Source of the DNA: Shimia isoporae
GTDB lineage: Bacteria > Pseudomonadota > Alphaproteobacteria > Rhodobacterales > Rhodobacteraceae
Assembly: GCF_004346865.1 (NCBI RefSeq)
Contig: NZ_SMGR01000002.1
Coordinates: 372,001 to 436,000 of the forward strand
Reading direction: 5' to 3'
Length of the DNA stretch: 64,000 nt
In this document: in pieces, positions 28,625 through 37,057 of the stretch
Layout of the letters: each line of letters opens with the position of its first letter
Position numbering within the stretch: position 1 is the first letter of the stretch
The notes under the pieces: model-generated
What the model saw: the letters and a program-made list of their open reading frames with translations, nothing else
The model's database searches: none
What the model was told of the DNA's origin: nothing
Position numbers and translations under genes: made by a program

Positions 28625-29362
28625 CTAAAAGTAACTTCGCACAAGCGCGCTAGCGATAAGGCTCCAGCCGTCAGCCAGCACGAAGAAACTGAGCTTGAAC
28701 GGAAGCGACACGATCGCTGGCGGCACCATCATCATCCCCATCGACATAAGCACCGCTGCGACCACGAGATCGATGATCAGGAACGGCAAGAAGATCAGGA
28801 AGCCGATTTGGAACGCTCGCGCCATTTCCGAAAGCATGAAGCTCGGCACCAGAACGGACAATGGAGCATCCGGTCCGGGCAAGGTTGCGGCTGCGTCAGG
28901 ACGCAGCGCCGCCAAGGCCAGATACGTATCGGGATCCATGCGCTCGGACATGAATATGCGGAACGGACCGACCGTGCGTTCAAATGCCTGTTCGGCCGTG
29001 ATCTGCTCTTCGAGCATGGGCGTCACGCCTTCTGTCCATGCCGCAGTAAACACCGGTTCCATAACAAAGAAGGTGAGGAACATCGCCAGCGAGACCAGCA
29101 ACATGTTCGGTGGGGATGCCTGAAGACCGAGACCCTGCCTCAGAATAGACAGCACAGTGATGAGGAACGGGAAGCAGGTCACCATGATCGCGATGCCTGG
29201 TGCGAGAGACAGCACCGTGAGCAACAGGAAGATCTGGATGCTGCGCGAAGTCAGAGAGCCCTCAAGACTTGACGCAAGCGAGGTGTCCTGGGCCATCGCC
29301 GGATCGACCGCAAAGCCGATGAACAGAATGGAGGCGACGGCCAGTAAGGCCGCCCGTCTCAT
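28625..29362 (-). CDS. fliP: Flagellar export apparatus protein FliP
   Basis: This is a 245-aa core subunit of the export gate (FliP-FliQ-FliR). A cleavable signal sequence (MRRAALLAVASILFIGFAVDPAMA) precedes membrane segments. The family signatures LSLAPGIAIMVTCFPFLITVLSILRQGLG and FLIFLPFLIIDLVVAAVLMSMGMMM are seen in parts (about 52-80 and 185-213). It overlaps fliN by 4 nt and ends the minus-strand block fliF-fliH-fliN-fliP. FliQ and FliR are encoded elsewhere in the cluster. Confidence 0.95.
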   Translation of the reverse strand: MRRAALLAVASILFIGFAVDPAMAQDTSLASSLEGSLTSRSIQIFLLLTVLSLAPGIAIMVTCFPFLITVLSILRQGLGLQASPPNMLLVSLAMFLTFFVMEPVFTAAWTEGVTPMLEEQITAEQAFERTVGPFRIFMSERMDPDTYLALAALRPDAAATLPGPDAPLSVLVPSFMLSEMARAFQIGFLIFLPFLIIDLVVAAVLMSMGMMMVPPAIVSLPFKLSFFVLADGWSLIASALVRSYF

Positions 29363-29640
29363 TCGAGACCGTTCTGCATATCGGCGAGTTCAGTCAGGCG
29401 CACGGCCATCTGGCCTTCTTGCGAGCCTTCGATCTCTTCCAGCTGACCGCGCGCGATCAACTTGTCACCGATGAACAGTTCGACGGGATCATCCACCCGA
29501 CGATCCAGTTGCAGAACGGAGTTTTCTCCGAGCTTCAAAAGATCAGAAATCGCAGGGCGGGCTTTGCCCACGGAGATGGTGATTTCCACCGGTACCGAAG
29601 TGAAAGGGTTGTTTGCTTCGGGTTTCATTACGTCAGCCAT
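29359..29640 (-). CDS. fliN: Flagellar motor switch protein FliN (short)
   Basis: This is a 93-aa C-ring protein consisting almost only of the SpoA/CheC-like C-terminal domain: VPVEITISVGKARPAISDLL, then LDRRVDDPVELFIGDKLIARG. I chose the ATG at 29640, which gives the family's conserved core an ordinary leader (MADVMKPEANNPFTS); the longer frame overlaps most of the fliH end without similarity. It overlaps fliH by 8 nt. It contributes to torque switching and export docking with FliH. No fliM or fliG accompanies it here. Confidence 0.9.
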   Translation of the reverse strand: MADVMKPEANNPFTSVPVEITISVGKARPAISDLLKLGENSVLQLDRRVDDPVELFIGDKLIARGQLEEIEGSQEGQMAVRLTELADMQNGLE

Positions 29641-30229
29641 TCTGGGCCTCCTTGCGGGTTTCATGCGTGAACGCTGCAAAGGCCTGTTCGACGGCGCCAA
29701 GCACCTCCGACAGGTCAATCTCACGCTCACGCGAATCGAATTCAAATTGCGCCTGACCAGAGGCCAGGGTGGGGTCGGATTTAAGCACGACTGGAAACTG
29801 CAGATCCTCTGGGATCATGGCTGCAACCGTGTCGTGATCGTCTTGAGAAGTGACCAGGCACACCTGGGTGCCACCATGGGTGTCGATGATGCGGCGAAGC
29901 TCTTCGACAACCACGGCGCCTACAGATTTGCGGGCGATTTCCGGCAGGACCGTCATGATGGCTTTTTCCACCATCGGAGCGATATCGCCCAGCACCGCCT
30001 CGTGAGCTTCGTGATAGGTGAAGGACAGATCCTGCAAATTGGCAGCAAGGGAATCACTGACGGCCTTTTGGCCATCTTCCCGGGCCTTGGTTGCGTCGTC
30101 CCAACCAGCCTTATAGCCGGTTTCGTAGCTGTCTAGCAGCGCCTCTTCACTGACCGGTTCTGCGGTCTGGGCGGCGCTGCTGGCCTCTACGCTGTTGCCA
30201 AAATCTTCGAGCAGGTGGGAAATTGTCAT
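29633..30229 (-). CDS. fliH: FliH-like flagellar assembly protein
   Basis: This is a 198-aa soluble protein in the place of fliH, between fliF and fliN. The N-terminal region contains SYETGYKAGWDDATKAREDG (about 35-54), the GxxxG-containing helix expected of FliH, followed by a helical region and a beta-rich C-terminus (VCLVTSQDDHDTVAAMI). FliH restrains the export ATPase FliI and ties it to FliN. Sequence conservation in this family is low, so the call leans on position and motif. Confidence 0.78.
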   Translation of the reverse strand: MTISHLLEDFGNSVEASSAAQTAEPVSEEALLDSYETGYKAGWDDATKAREDGQKAVSDSLAANLQDLSFTYHEAHEAVLGDIAPMVEKAIMTVLPEIARKSVGAVVVEELRRIIDTHGGTQVCLVTSQDDHDTVAAMIPEDLQFPVVLKSDPTLASGQAQFEFDSREREIDLSEVLGAVEQAFAAFTHETRKEAQNG

Positions 30230-31884
30230 GAGGATTTCTCCTGACGCCCGTCCTCAAGCCAACTGCGCAGAATTTCGACGGTTTCTTCCTGACGGTCGCT
30301 GATCAGGGACCGCAGGCGTTCCACTGCATCTCCGTCGCCACCGACATCACCACCCATCGGGGCCGGCAGACCACCCATATCGCCTCCGAGTTCGCCGCCG
30401 AGGTTCGGAAGTGCAGGGAAGTCCCCGCCCATGTCTCCACCAAGATCGCCTCCGAATGTCGGGAGCGGGCCAAAATCGGAATCATTGTCCAGAGGCGGCA
30501 ACATAGGAGCTGCGCTGCCGTCCAGAGCCGGACCTGCCCCTCCACCTTGAGAGGCGAGTAGCGGACGCACGACGAACATGCCCAGTCCCAGCGCGACCAT
30601 GGCGAGAATCACCATCTGAACAATCGACATTACATCCAGGTTCAAGTCACCCAACATAGAGCTTTCCGCGGCGGTACCCATCGGGGTCGCTGGCAGGAAG
30701 TTCATGGATTTCAGAGTGATAACGTCACCGCGCTGTTGATCAAAACCAACGGCTGACGCGACCAGTTCACGCATGTTTTCCAGTTCGGCATCCGAACGCG
30801 GCACGATGATTTCATTGCCGTTTTCGTCAAGCCCGGTGGTGCCGTTGAGCAAAACAGCAACGCTGACCCGCTTGATGCTTCCAGGTTCACGCAGAATCTC
30901 ACGCTGGGTTTCGGAAACCTCATAATTCACACGCTCGCGGGTTTCACGGTTCTGATTGCTTGAACCGGATGTTTCGTTCGCGTCGCCGTCCGGCAGGTTT
31001 GAGGCCACAGTCACCTGACCTTCCGAGTTCTGGGAATCGGTGCTGCGCTCTTCTGTTTCGGTCGAGATCGCTACACGGCTGTTCGGATCAAACGTACGCT
31101 CGACTATGGATTCGGTTTCGGTGACCGTATCAATGGTCACTTCGACAACAGCGTTGCCAGTGCCGACACGGGCTTCGAGAAGGCGCTGAACAGATGCGCG
31201 CATCAACTCGGCGCGATCTTCGCCGGCCTTGTCCTTGCGTTCTTCGGTCGCACCAATCAGGCCTCCGTTGCCGTCAATGATGGACACATCTTCCGGCGAA
31301 AGGCCGGCAACTGCCGAAGCAACAAGGAATCGCAGCGCTTGAGCGTGCTTTTGCGGAAGTGTGCCGGAGGTCGGGGTGACGGTTACGCTGGCTGTAGATT
31401 TGATCGTGCGTTGGAACGGGTTGGACCCGGCATTGGCAATATGTACACGCGCGTGGCTGATCAGCGGGCTGCCAACAATGGTGCGCGCCAGTTCGCCTTC
31501 CTTGGCGCGCCAATAGGCGGCATCAAACATTTGCGAGGTTGTGCCGAATCCCGAAAGAGAATCGAGCAGCTCGTACCCCTGAGTCGTGTTGGCCGGCAAA
31601 CCCTCGCTTGCAAGCGTCATTCGCAGCTCGTCACGTTGTGTCCCGGACACGTAAATTGAACCGCCACGCACTTCGTAAGAGATGCCGCGTTGCTCCAGAG
31701 AGCGCACAACATCACCAGCGGCACCGCTTTCCAAGCCACTGTAAAGAAGAGACATTCTTGGCTGCGTCGCGATTTTCGCGAGCATTAGTACGGCCGCAAA
31801 GACGGCCACAGTCGCACCAACAATGATGATCTTGCGGCGCATGTCGAAACCCGACCAGGTGCTGAGTATCTGTTTCACGTTCAA
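30226..31884 (-). CDS. fliF: Flagellar MS-ring protein FliF
   Basis: This is a 552-aa inner-membrane ring protein, the base on which the export gate and rotor form. The first TM is at about 20-40 (IIIVGATVAVFAAVLMLA), a large periplasmic YscJ/FliF domain lies at about 45-440 with MSLLYSGLESGAAGDVVRSL, and the second TM is near 445 (MSIVQMVILAMVALGLGMFV). The cytoplasmic tail is Gly/Asp-rich (repeated GGDLGGDMGGDF) and ends with an amphipathic helix, DRQEETVEILRSWL, that would bind FliG. The four-base overlap with fliH shows coupling. It is divergent from fliL. Confidence 0.95.
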   Translation of the reverse strand: MNVKQILSTWSGFDMRRKIIIVGATVAVFAAVLMLAKIATQPRMSLLYSGLESGAAGDVVRSLEQRGISYEVRGGSIYVSGTQRDELRMTLASEGLPANTTQGYELLDSLSGFGTTSQMFDAAYWRAKEGELARTIVGSPLISHARVHIANAGSNPFQRTIKSTASVTVTPTSGTLPQKHAQALRFLVASAVAGLSPEDVSIIDGNGGLIGATEERKDKAGEDRAELMRASVQRLLEARVGTGNAVVEVTIDTVTETESIVERTFDPNSRVAISTETEERSTDSQNSEGQVTVASNLPDGDANETSGSSNQNRETRERVNYEVSETQREILREPGSIKRVSVAVLLNGTTGLDENGNEIIVPRSDAELENMRELVASAVGFDQQRGDVITLKSMNFLPATPMGTAAESSMLGDLNLDVMSIVQMVILAMVALGLGMFVVRPLLASQGGGAGPALDGSAAPMLPPLDNDSDFGPLPTFGGDLGGDMGGDFPALPNLGGELGGDMGGLPAPMGGDVGGDGDAVERLRSLISDRQEETVEILRSWLEDGRQEKSS

Positions 31885-31941
31885 CCTCCGAAAAGCCGGA
31901 CTTTCTATCCGGCCGGCAAAGAGGCTTTTCCCGCATCTGAC

Positions 31942-31956
31942 TTAACAATCGGTTAG
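31942..31956 (+). promoter_or_regulatory. CtrA-like box between fliF and fliL
   Basis: TTAA-CAATCGG-TTAG matches 7 of 8 fixed bases of TTAA-N7-TTAA. It lies 48 bp before the fliL ATG and 58 bp before the fliF start on the other strand, so one site could serve both. Confidence 0.45.
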
Positions 31957-32003
31957 TGACTGTGTGGTTAGACATGCTGGAACGAAGAATTTGGATTCCT
32001 GCT

Positions 32004-32498
32004 ATGACCGACACAAACGTCGAGACAGAAGAGACGCCCAAAAAGGCGTCGAAACTCCCGCTGATCATTGGATTGGCGCTGGCCCTTATCGGGGGCGGTG
32101 GCGGATTCTATGCCGTCTATTCCGGTATGCTGTTCGGCAGCGAGCCGGCGGCAGCCGAAGCCACTGCAGAATCAGAAAATGCTCCAGATGCACTGCCTGA
32201 CGTCGGGTACGTCGCACTGAGTCCTTTTATTGTATCGCTGACCTCGGACGGGCCAGCGAGCCTGCTCCGCTTTGCGGCGCAGCTTGAGGTGCCCAAAGAG
32301 CATCTCGAAGAAGTTGAACGTGTGAAACCGCGAATTGTTGATGTGCTGAACGGCTACTTGCGTGCCCTCAGTGCCGAAGACATCGAATCGCCGGACGCGC
32401 TTGTTCAATTGCGGGCGCAAATGTTGCGCCGGGTACAAATTGTGACCGGATCAGAGCGGGTGCTCGATCTTTTGGTCATGGAATTCGTGCTGAGCTGA
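32004..32498 (+). CDS. fliL: Flagellar basal body-associated protein FliL (first copy)
   Basis: This is a 164-aa single-pass membrane protein. A TM at about 17-36 (LPLIIGLALALIGGGGGFYA) precedes a periplasmic stomatin-like domain at about 65-164 (GYVALSPFIVSLTS, then RVQIVTGSERVLDLLVMEFVLS). FliL rings surround the stator and modulate torque. I chose the ATG at 32004; a longer frame from 31956 would run through the CtrA-like box. It heads the operon that carries motE-like and motA. A second fliL lies at 42222. Confidence 0.88.
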   Translation: MTDTNVETEETPKKASKLPLIIGLALALIGGGGGFYAVYSGMLFGSEPAAAEATAESENAPDALPDVGYVALSPFIVSLTSDGPASLLRFAAQLEVPKEHLEEVERVKPRIVDVLNGYLRALSAEDIESPDALVQLRAQMLRRVQIVTGSERVLDLLVMEFVLS

Positions 32499-32513
32499 TC
32501 GGGAGAAACCCAG

Positions 32514-33071
32514 ATGACAATGATCGCAGATATCCTGTTGGTAGCCGGCGCGCTTGGCGCGAGCGTCTACTGTTATGTGCTGGCCAGAAGACTTGCAAAG
32601 TTCAACGACCTCGAAGCTGGCGTCGGTGGCGCCGTGGCGGTTCTGTCCACCCAGGTGGACGAGCTGACCCGCTCCTTGAAAGCCGCGCAAGCTACGGCCG
32701 GCACGTCGACCAAAAAACTGGAAGACCTGACAAAACGCGCCGAGACCGCGTCAAAGCGGATGGAGCTTTTGCTGGCATCCATGCACGACCTGCCTGATCC
32801 CGAAGACCTCAAGGCCTTCAAGGAGGCGCAAAGCACAACGCGATTCGTCCGCCACTCTGACGAAGAAATCGGCACCCCGTCAGACTCATTCGAAGAGGGC
32901 GGTGCTTTTGCATCCAGCAAGCCTGAAGAGGATGTCCAGGGCGATGTGGCCGAAGAGAAAAAACAGAAACAGAAGCGCAACAAAAAGAAACGTCGCAACA
33001 GAAAGGCCGCAAAGGTCGAAGACGTAACGACTGAAGACGCGCCCGAGATTTCATTCAGACGCGCTGGTTAA
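32514..33071 (+). CDS. Membrane-anchored coiled-coil protein of the flagellar operon (unknown function)
   Basis: I do not recognise a named family. The 185-aa product has one N-terminal hydrophobic segment (IADILLVAGALGASVYCYVL, about 4-23), a Leu/Lys/Glu-rich helix suited to a coiled coil (about 40-90), an acidic stretch, and a very basic tail (KKQKQKRNKKKRRNRKAAK, about 148-166). GGGAG stands 9 nt before the ATG. It lies 15 nt after fliL and 30 nt before the motE-like gene, so a stator or basal-body accessory role is inferred. The topology would leave the coiled coil and basic tail in the cytoplasm. Confidence 0.75.
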   Translation: MTMIADILLVAGALGASVYCYVLARRLAKFNDLEAGVGGAVAVLSTQVDELTRSLKAAQATAGTSTKKLEDLTKRAETASKRMELLLASMHDLPDPEDLKAFKEAQSTTRFVRHSDEEIGTPSDSFEEGGAFASSKPEEDVQGDVAEEKKQKQKRNKKKRRNRKAAKVEDVTTEDAPEISFRRAG

Positions 33072-33101
33072 TCCCGCGTGACGGAACAAAGGAGACAGCA
33101 C

Positions 33102-33746
33102 ATGTCCAAGAAAGACGCTGTCAAAGAAAAGCAGGCAAAGGCCCCGAAGGCCGCCCGCAAAAAGGCAACGAGGAACGCACGTCCGCCGCGCGGAAGCCTG
33201 TTTCTGATTTCCACCTTCTTGGTGGCATCTGCCGTGTTGCGTGTCGGAATCGGTGCCAGCGAAGCGATTGCCCGTGAGGAAGGTCCTCTGGACTCACCGA
33301 TGGCGGCTATGTCTGCACCGCAAACCTGCGAACAGCCCGAGGACATGCGCGCCCTGATGGCAGCGTTTGACGAGCGTGAAAAGCGTATCGCCAAGAAAGA
33401 AGAAGAAATTCGCAACCGGATGCAGGCGCTGTCTGTTGCCGATGCCGAAGTCAGCCGCAAACTTGCGGCTCTGGAAGAGGCAGAAGGCAAGTTGCGCAGT
33501 GTGATCGCTATGGCGGAAACCGCTGCAGACGATGATGTGAGCCGTTTGACCCGTGTCTACGAAACAATGAAGCCCAAGAACGTGGCAGCGTTGTTCGAAG
33601 AAATGGACCCGGAATTCGCTGCGGGCTTTATCGCGCGCATGAACCCAGACAGCGCAGCAGGAGTTATGGCCGGGCTTAGCCCGCACGCGGCCTACTCGAT
33701 CAGCGTTGTTTTGGCAGGTCGTAACGCAAACGTCCCCACAGAATGA
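33102..33746 (+). CDS. MotE-like protein (MgtE N-terminal-domain motility protein)
   Basis: This is a 214-aa protein with a basic N-terminus, one TM at about 32-52 (SLFLISTFLVASAVLRVGIG), a coiled coil over about 85-140 (FDEREKRIAKKEEEIRNRMQ), and a C-terminal MgtE-N-like repeat domain (YETMKPKNVAALFEEMDPEF, then AGVMAGLSPHAA). This layout matches MotE, known as a periplasmic MotC chaperone in rhizobia. I chose the ATG at 33102 with AGGAG 8 nt upstream. It sits directly before motA. Whether it acts as in rhizobia is not known, as no motC is seen. Confidence 0.8.
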   Translation: MSKKDAVKEKQAKAPKAARKKATRNARPPRGSLFLISTFLVASAVLRVGIGASEAIAREEGPLDSPMAAMSAPQTCEQPEDMRALMAAFDEREKRIAKKEEEIRNRMQALSVADAEVSRKLAALEEAEGKLRSVIAMAETAADDDVSRLTRVYETMKPKNVAALFEEMDPEFAAGFIARMNPDSAAGVMAGLSPHAAYSISVVLAGRNANVPTE

Positions 33747-33759
33747 ATAATTCTTAACC

Positions 33760-33770
33760 ACTGTGTGGTT
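33760..33770 (+). repeat. 11-mer shared by the fliL and motA leaders
   Basis: ACTGTGTGGTT occurs here, 35 nt before the motA GTG, and again at 31959-31969, 34 nt before the fliL ATG. Both copies follow a CTTAAC. Here it forms part of the small dyad AACCAC-TGT-GTGGTT. It may mark a promoter or leader element; identical 11-mers also arise by chance in 64 kb. Confidence 0.35.
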
Positions 33771-33805
33771 TGAGAAGGACAAGAAACGGACAGGAGACCG
33801 AGCAG

Positions 33806-34675
33806 GTGCTGGGAATCGTAGGCATTATCACTGTGTTCGCCATGATCATTGGCGGCTACCTGCTATCGGGCGGGGATCTGAAGATCGTTCTCAAGGCATT
33901 GCCTTTTGAGATGATGATCATCGGCGGGGCTGGCGTAGGTGCCTTCCTGCTGTCCAACGAGATTGCTGGCGTCAAGCACACGATCAAGGACTTGGGGCGC
34001 ATCTTCAAAGGTCCGCACTGGAAAGAATCGGACTATCAGGACCTGATGTGCCTGATGTTCGAGTTGATCAAGCTCGCACGGAAAAACCCGGTCGCAATCG
34101 AAGAACATATCGAAGCACCGGACGAATCGACGATCTTCACTCGGTACCCGAAAATTCTGGCGGACAAAGAGGCTATTGCCCTCATCGCGGACACCATGCG
34201 CTCTGCCTCCATGAACTATGACGACCCGCACCAGGTCGAAGAGGTTCTGGAGAAGCGGATCGAGGCCCACATCCAGGAAATGGAACATTCCGCCCACGCC
34301 CTTCAGACAATGGCAGACGGTCTTCCGGCACTCGGTATTGTGGCTGCGGTTCTGGGCGTGATCAAAACGATGGGCTCTATCGACCAGCCCCCCGAAATTT
34401 TGGGTAAGATGATCGGCAGTGCGCTTGTGGGGACTTTCCTAGGGGTTCTGCTGGCTTACGGTCTGGTTGGCCCATTCGCGGCCAAGATCAAGGTGACCAT
34501 CGAAGAAGATGCGCATTTCTATCGTCTGATCCGCGAAGTTCTGGTCGCCAATCTTCATCAACACTCGCCCAACATCTGCATAGAAGTCGGGCGCCAGAAC
34601 ACACCGGCCCACCACCGGCCCCGTTTCAGCGAGCTTGAAGAGGCCATCAAAGCCTTGAAGAAGGAGGCCGCATGA
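33806..34675 (+). CDS. motA: Flagellar motor stator protein MotA
   Basis: This is a 289-aa inner-membrane stator subunit with four TMs that forms the proton channel with MotB. The N-terminus VLGIVGIITVFAMIIGGYLL and the TM3-TM4 region IVAAVLGVIKTMG (about 190) with PPEILGKMIGSALVGTFLG (about 208-226) are diagnostic. I chose the GTG at 33806 because AGGAG lies 9 nt upstream and MotA proteins start with this helix; the longer frame begins with TTG and adds 12 odd residues. Its stop overlaps the start of the 764-aa repeat protein. Confidence 0.95.
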   Translation: MLGIVGIITVFAMIIGGYLLSGGDLKIVLKALPFEMMIIGGAGVGAFLLSNEIAGVKHTIKDLGRIFKGPHWKESDYQDLMCLMFELIKLARKNPVAIEEHIEAPDESTIFTRYPKILADKEAIALIADTMRSASMNYDDPHQVEEVLEKRIEAHIQEMEHSAHALQTMADGLPALGIVAAVLGVIKTMGSIDQPPEILGKMIGSALVGTFLGVLLAYGLVGPFAAKIKVTIEEDAHFYRLIREVLVANLHQHSPNICIEVGRQNTPAHHRPRFSELEEAIKALKKEAA

Positions 34676-36966
34676 CCCGTCATTTTCTGGCTGTCTCGTT
34701 TATGGCACTCGCGGCGTCCGCTTCGGCGGACACCGTGTCGTTTCAATCCGGCGAACACAGCGATTTCACCCGACTGGTTGCAACCTTACCTTCGGCGGAC
34801 ACACAATGGCGCCTGTCCGGGAACGGACGCACCTATACGATCAAGGTCGACGGCAGCGACATCGACTTTGTCACTGACACGATTTTCACCCGCATTCCCC
34901 GTACGCGTTTGCAAAATGTGGTGACCGATCCCGAAGCAGGCGAAGTCAAACTGCACCTCGCTTGTGACTGCGAAGTCAAAGGGTCGTGGTTCAACGACCG
35001 GCACGTGATTTTTGATATCCGCGCCAAAGAAACCGCTCAGGATTCGACGATTCCGCGCAACTTTGCCCTGCATCTGCGTGACATCGACATGGGCGAACCG
35101 TTTGCCTATTCATGGGCACAACCTGCACCTCTTCCGGTACCCGTGCCTTCTATTGCGCCGGAAACCGAAGAGACGATCACAACAACCATTCCTGATCCGA
35201 CTCAGGAATTTGACGTTTATGTGCGCAATCAGGAAAAGGTGAGCCGTGTGGCGCAACAGGTGATCGAGCAGATCAACCGCGCCACAGAACAAAACTTGTT
35301 GGATGCGTCTTCACCTGAGGCTGCAGAGCCAAAACCAACCATGGCCGCGAAACCGGACAATAACCGGTCGGAGTGGAATGTAGCCTCCGCCAGGGAAGAA
35401 CCCGTCCCGACCCCGAACGAGCCCTTGAATGTCACCACCTACAATGCCGTGGATGTCGCTGCCGAAGAGATTGCGGCTGTTCTGGCTGGCCGTCGCGGCG
35501 CGTCTGAATGTATCGCAGATGACCGGCTGGATCTTGAGAGCTGGGCCGGCGAGAAACCTTTCTCGGTTGAACTCGGACGCCTTCGTTCAGAGCTTGTCGG
35601 CGAATTTGACCTGACCACATCGGATTCGATGAAAGAACTGGCCAAATTCTATATCGCTCACACATTTGGCACCGAAGCCGAACAGATCCTGCGTAATATC
35701 CCTGACAACAAAATGGACCCTGTCCTGTCGGCAATGGCCCAGCTGGTCGAAACCGGCACGATCGCAGGAGTGAACCCCTTTCAGGATCAGGGCCATTGTG
35801 CCTCTGATGTTGCCTTTTGGGCCGCTTTGTCGGGCCAGCAACTGGCCGGCAAAACCTCTGTCGACAGCGCACTGGAAACACTTGCCGGCTTGCCGCTGAC
35901 ACTGCGCGAACACCTGGCACCTTACCTAAGCAATCGCTTTGTCGAACTTGGCCATGTGGAAGCCGCGTCTTTGGTGTTGAACGCGATCCAACGCGTGAAT
36001 CCCGCGCAAGGCCCGGAGTTCGAGCTGGCGCAGGCTGCGTTGCATGCCGAGATGGGCGACGACGACGCTGCTATCAAAAAGCTTGAAAAAGTCGCTGCCG
36101 CAAACTCGACAATGGCCCCGACGGCCTTGGTGGAGCTGATTGCGAAGCACGTGTCCCAAGACCGCGCTGTGCCAACCGAAACTGTCGCTTTGGTGAGCGC
36201 GTTGGCTGTCGAACACAAGGCCGGTTATATGGGACCGGATCTGCGTAGGGCGCACGCGCGTGCGCGCATGCTGGATCGCGATTTCACAACCGCATTCAAC
36301 GTTGTTTCGGAAATCGCCAAGGTTGACGGTGCCGAAGCCGCCGTTGCGCCACGCAGCGAAGTCACGCAATCCCTGATGAAAAAGGCCACCGACTTCGACG
36401 TTTTGAGTTTTGCGATTTCCGAAGGTTTGACGGAACCGGAAGCCATTGATTCCGATACGGCTTTTGATCTTGCGCAGAAAATGTACGACCTCGGTTTTCT
36501 GGATCAGACAAAACGAATTGTGCAGGCAATCAACATCGACCACGTGACGCCGGAACTACACATCCTGAAGGCACGGGTCGCGCTTGCCGAGGACCTGCCC
36601 CGCCGCGCGGAAGCGGAACTCATGAGCGTTGAAGGTCCCGAAGCTGATGAACTGCGTGCCAAGGCACGGTCCATGTCCGGTGACCACGAAGCCGCAGCTG
36701 AAATCCTGCAAGCGATGGGCGAAACAGAACGTGCCGCTTTCGAAGCTTGGTTGGGCGGTGATTTGAGTGGTCTGAGTGCCCTGGAAGTTGAAGTTTACCA
36801 GCGCATCGAAGCCTTGGTGGCGGCACCTGAGGTCTCCGCCGAAATTGCGGACTCCCCGATCGGAATTCTCGCGCGCAACCGTGACCTGCTGAACGGCAGT
36901 CAGGATGCACGTGACACGCTGTCCGAATTGCTTGAAATGCATAAGGTTTCCGACCCCGCATCGTGA
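34672..36966 (+). CDS. Large periplasmic helical-repeat (TPR-like) protein of the flagellar cluster
   Basis: This is a 764-aa secreted protein of unknown exact function. A Sec signal peptide (MTRHFLAVSFMALAASASA) is followed by a beta-rich domain at about 20-120 (FTRLVATLPSADTQWRLSGN), then a Pro/Thr linker. A long all-helical region from about 260 to the end reads like degenerate TPRs, for example ELAQAALHAEMGDDDAAIKK and ILKARVALAEDLPRRAEAEL. Its start overlaps the motA stop by 4 nt, so it is translated with the stator. A periplasmic scaffold for motor or ring parts is an inference from position and signal peptide. Confidence 0.8.
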   Translation: MTRHFLAVSFMALAASASADTVSFQSGEHSDFTRLVATLPSADTQWRLSGNGRTYTIKVDGSDIDFVTDTIFTRIPRTRLQNVVTDPEAGEVKLHLACDCEVKGSWFNDRHVIFDIRAKETAQDSTIPRNFALHLRDIDMGEPFAYSWAQPAPLPVPVPSIAPETEETITTTIPDPTQEFDVYVRNQEKVSRVAQQVIEQINRATEQNLLDASSPEAAEPKPTMAAKPDNNRSEWNVASAREEPVPTPNEPLNVTTYNAVDVAAEEIAAVLAGRRGASECIADDRLDLESWAGEKPFSVELGRLRSELVGEFDLTTSDSMKELAKFYIAHTFGTEAEQILRNIPDNKMDPVLSAMAQLVETGTIAGVNPFQDQGHCASDVAFWAALSGQQLAGKTSVDSALETLAGLPLTLREHLAPYLSNRFVELGHVEAASLVLNAIQRVNPAQGPEFELAQAALHAEMGDDDAAIKKLEKVAAANSTMAPTALVELIAKHVSQDRAVPTETVALVSALAVEHKAGYMGPDLRRAHARARMLDRDFTTAFNVVSEIAKVDGAEAAVAPRSEVTQSLMKKATDFDVLSFAISEGLTEPEAIDSDTAFDLAQKMYDLGFLDQTKRIVQAINIDHVTPELHILKARVALAEDLPRRAEAELMSVEGPEADELRAKARSMSGDHEAAAEILQAMGETERAAFEAWLGGDLSGLSALEVEVYQRIEALVAAPEVSAEIADSPIGILARNRDLLNGSQDARDTLSELLEMHKVSDPAS

Positions 36967-37057
36967 CATTTCGCGAGGGGTCGGCACCTGAAACGCGCTT
37001 ACCAAATCTAAAGATTCCGACACTAGATGTGAGCTGAACCGGCAGAAAGCTCACAGA

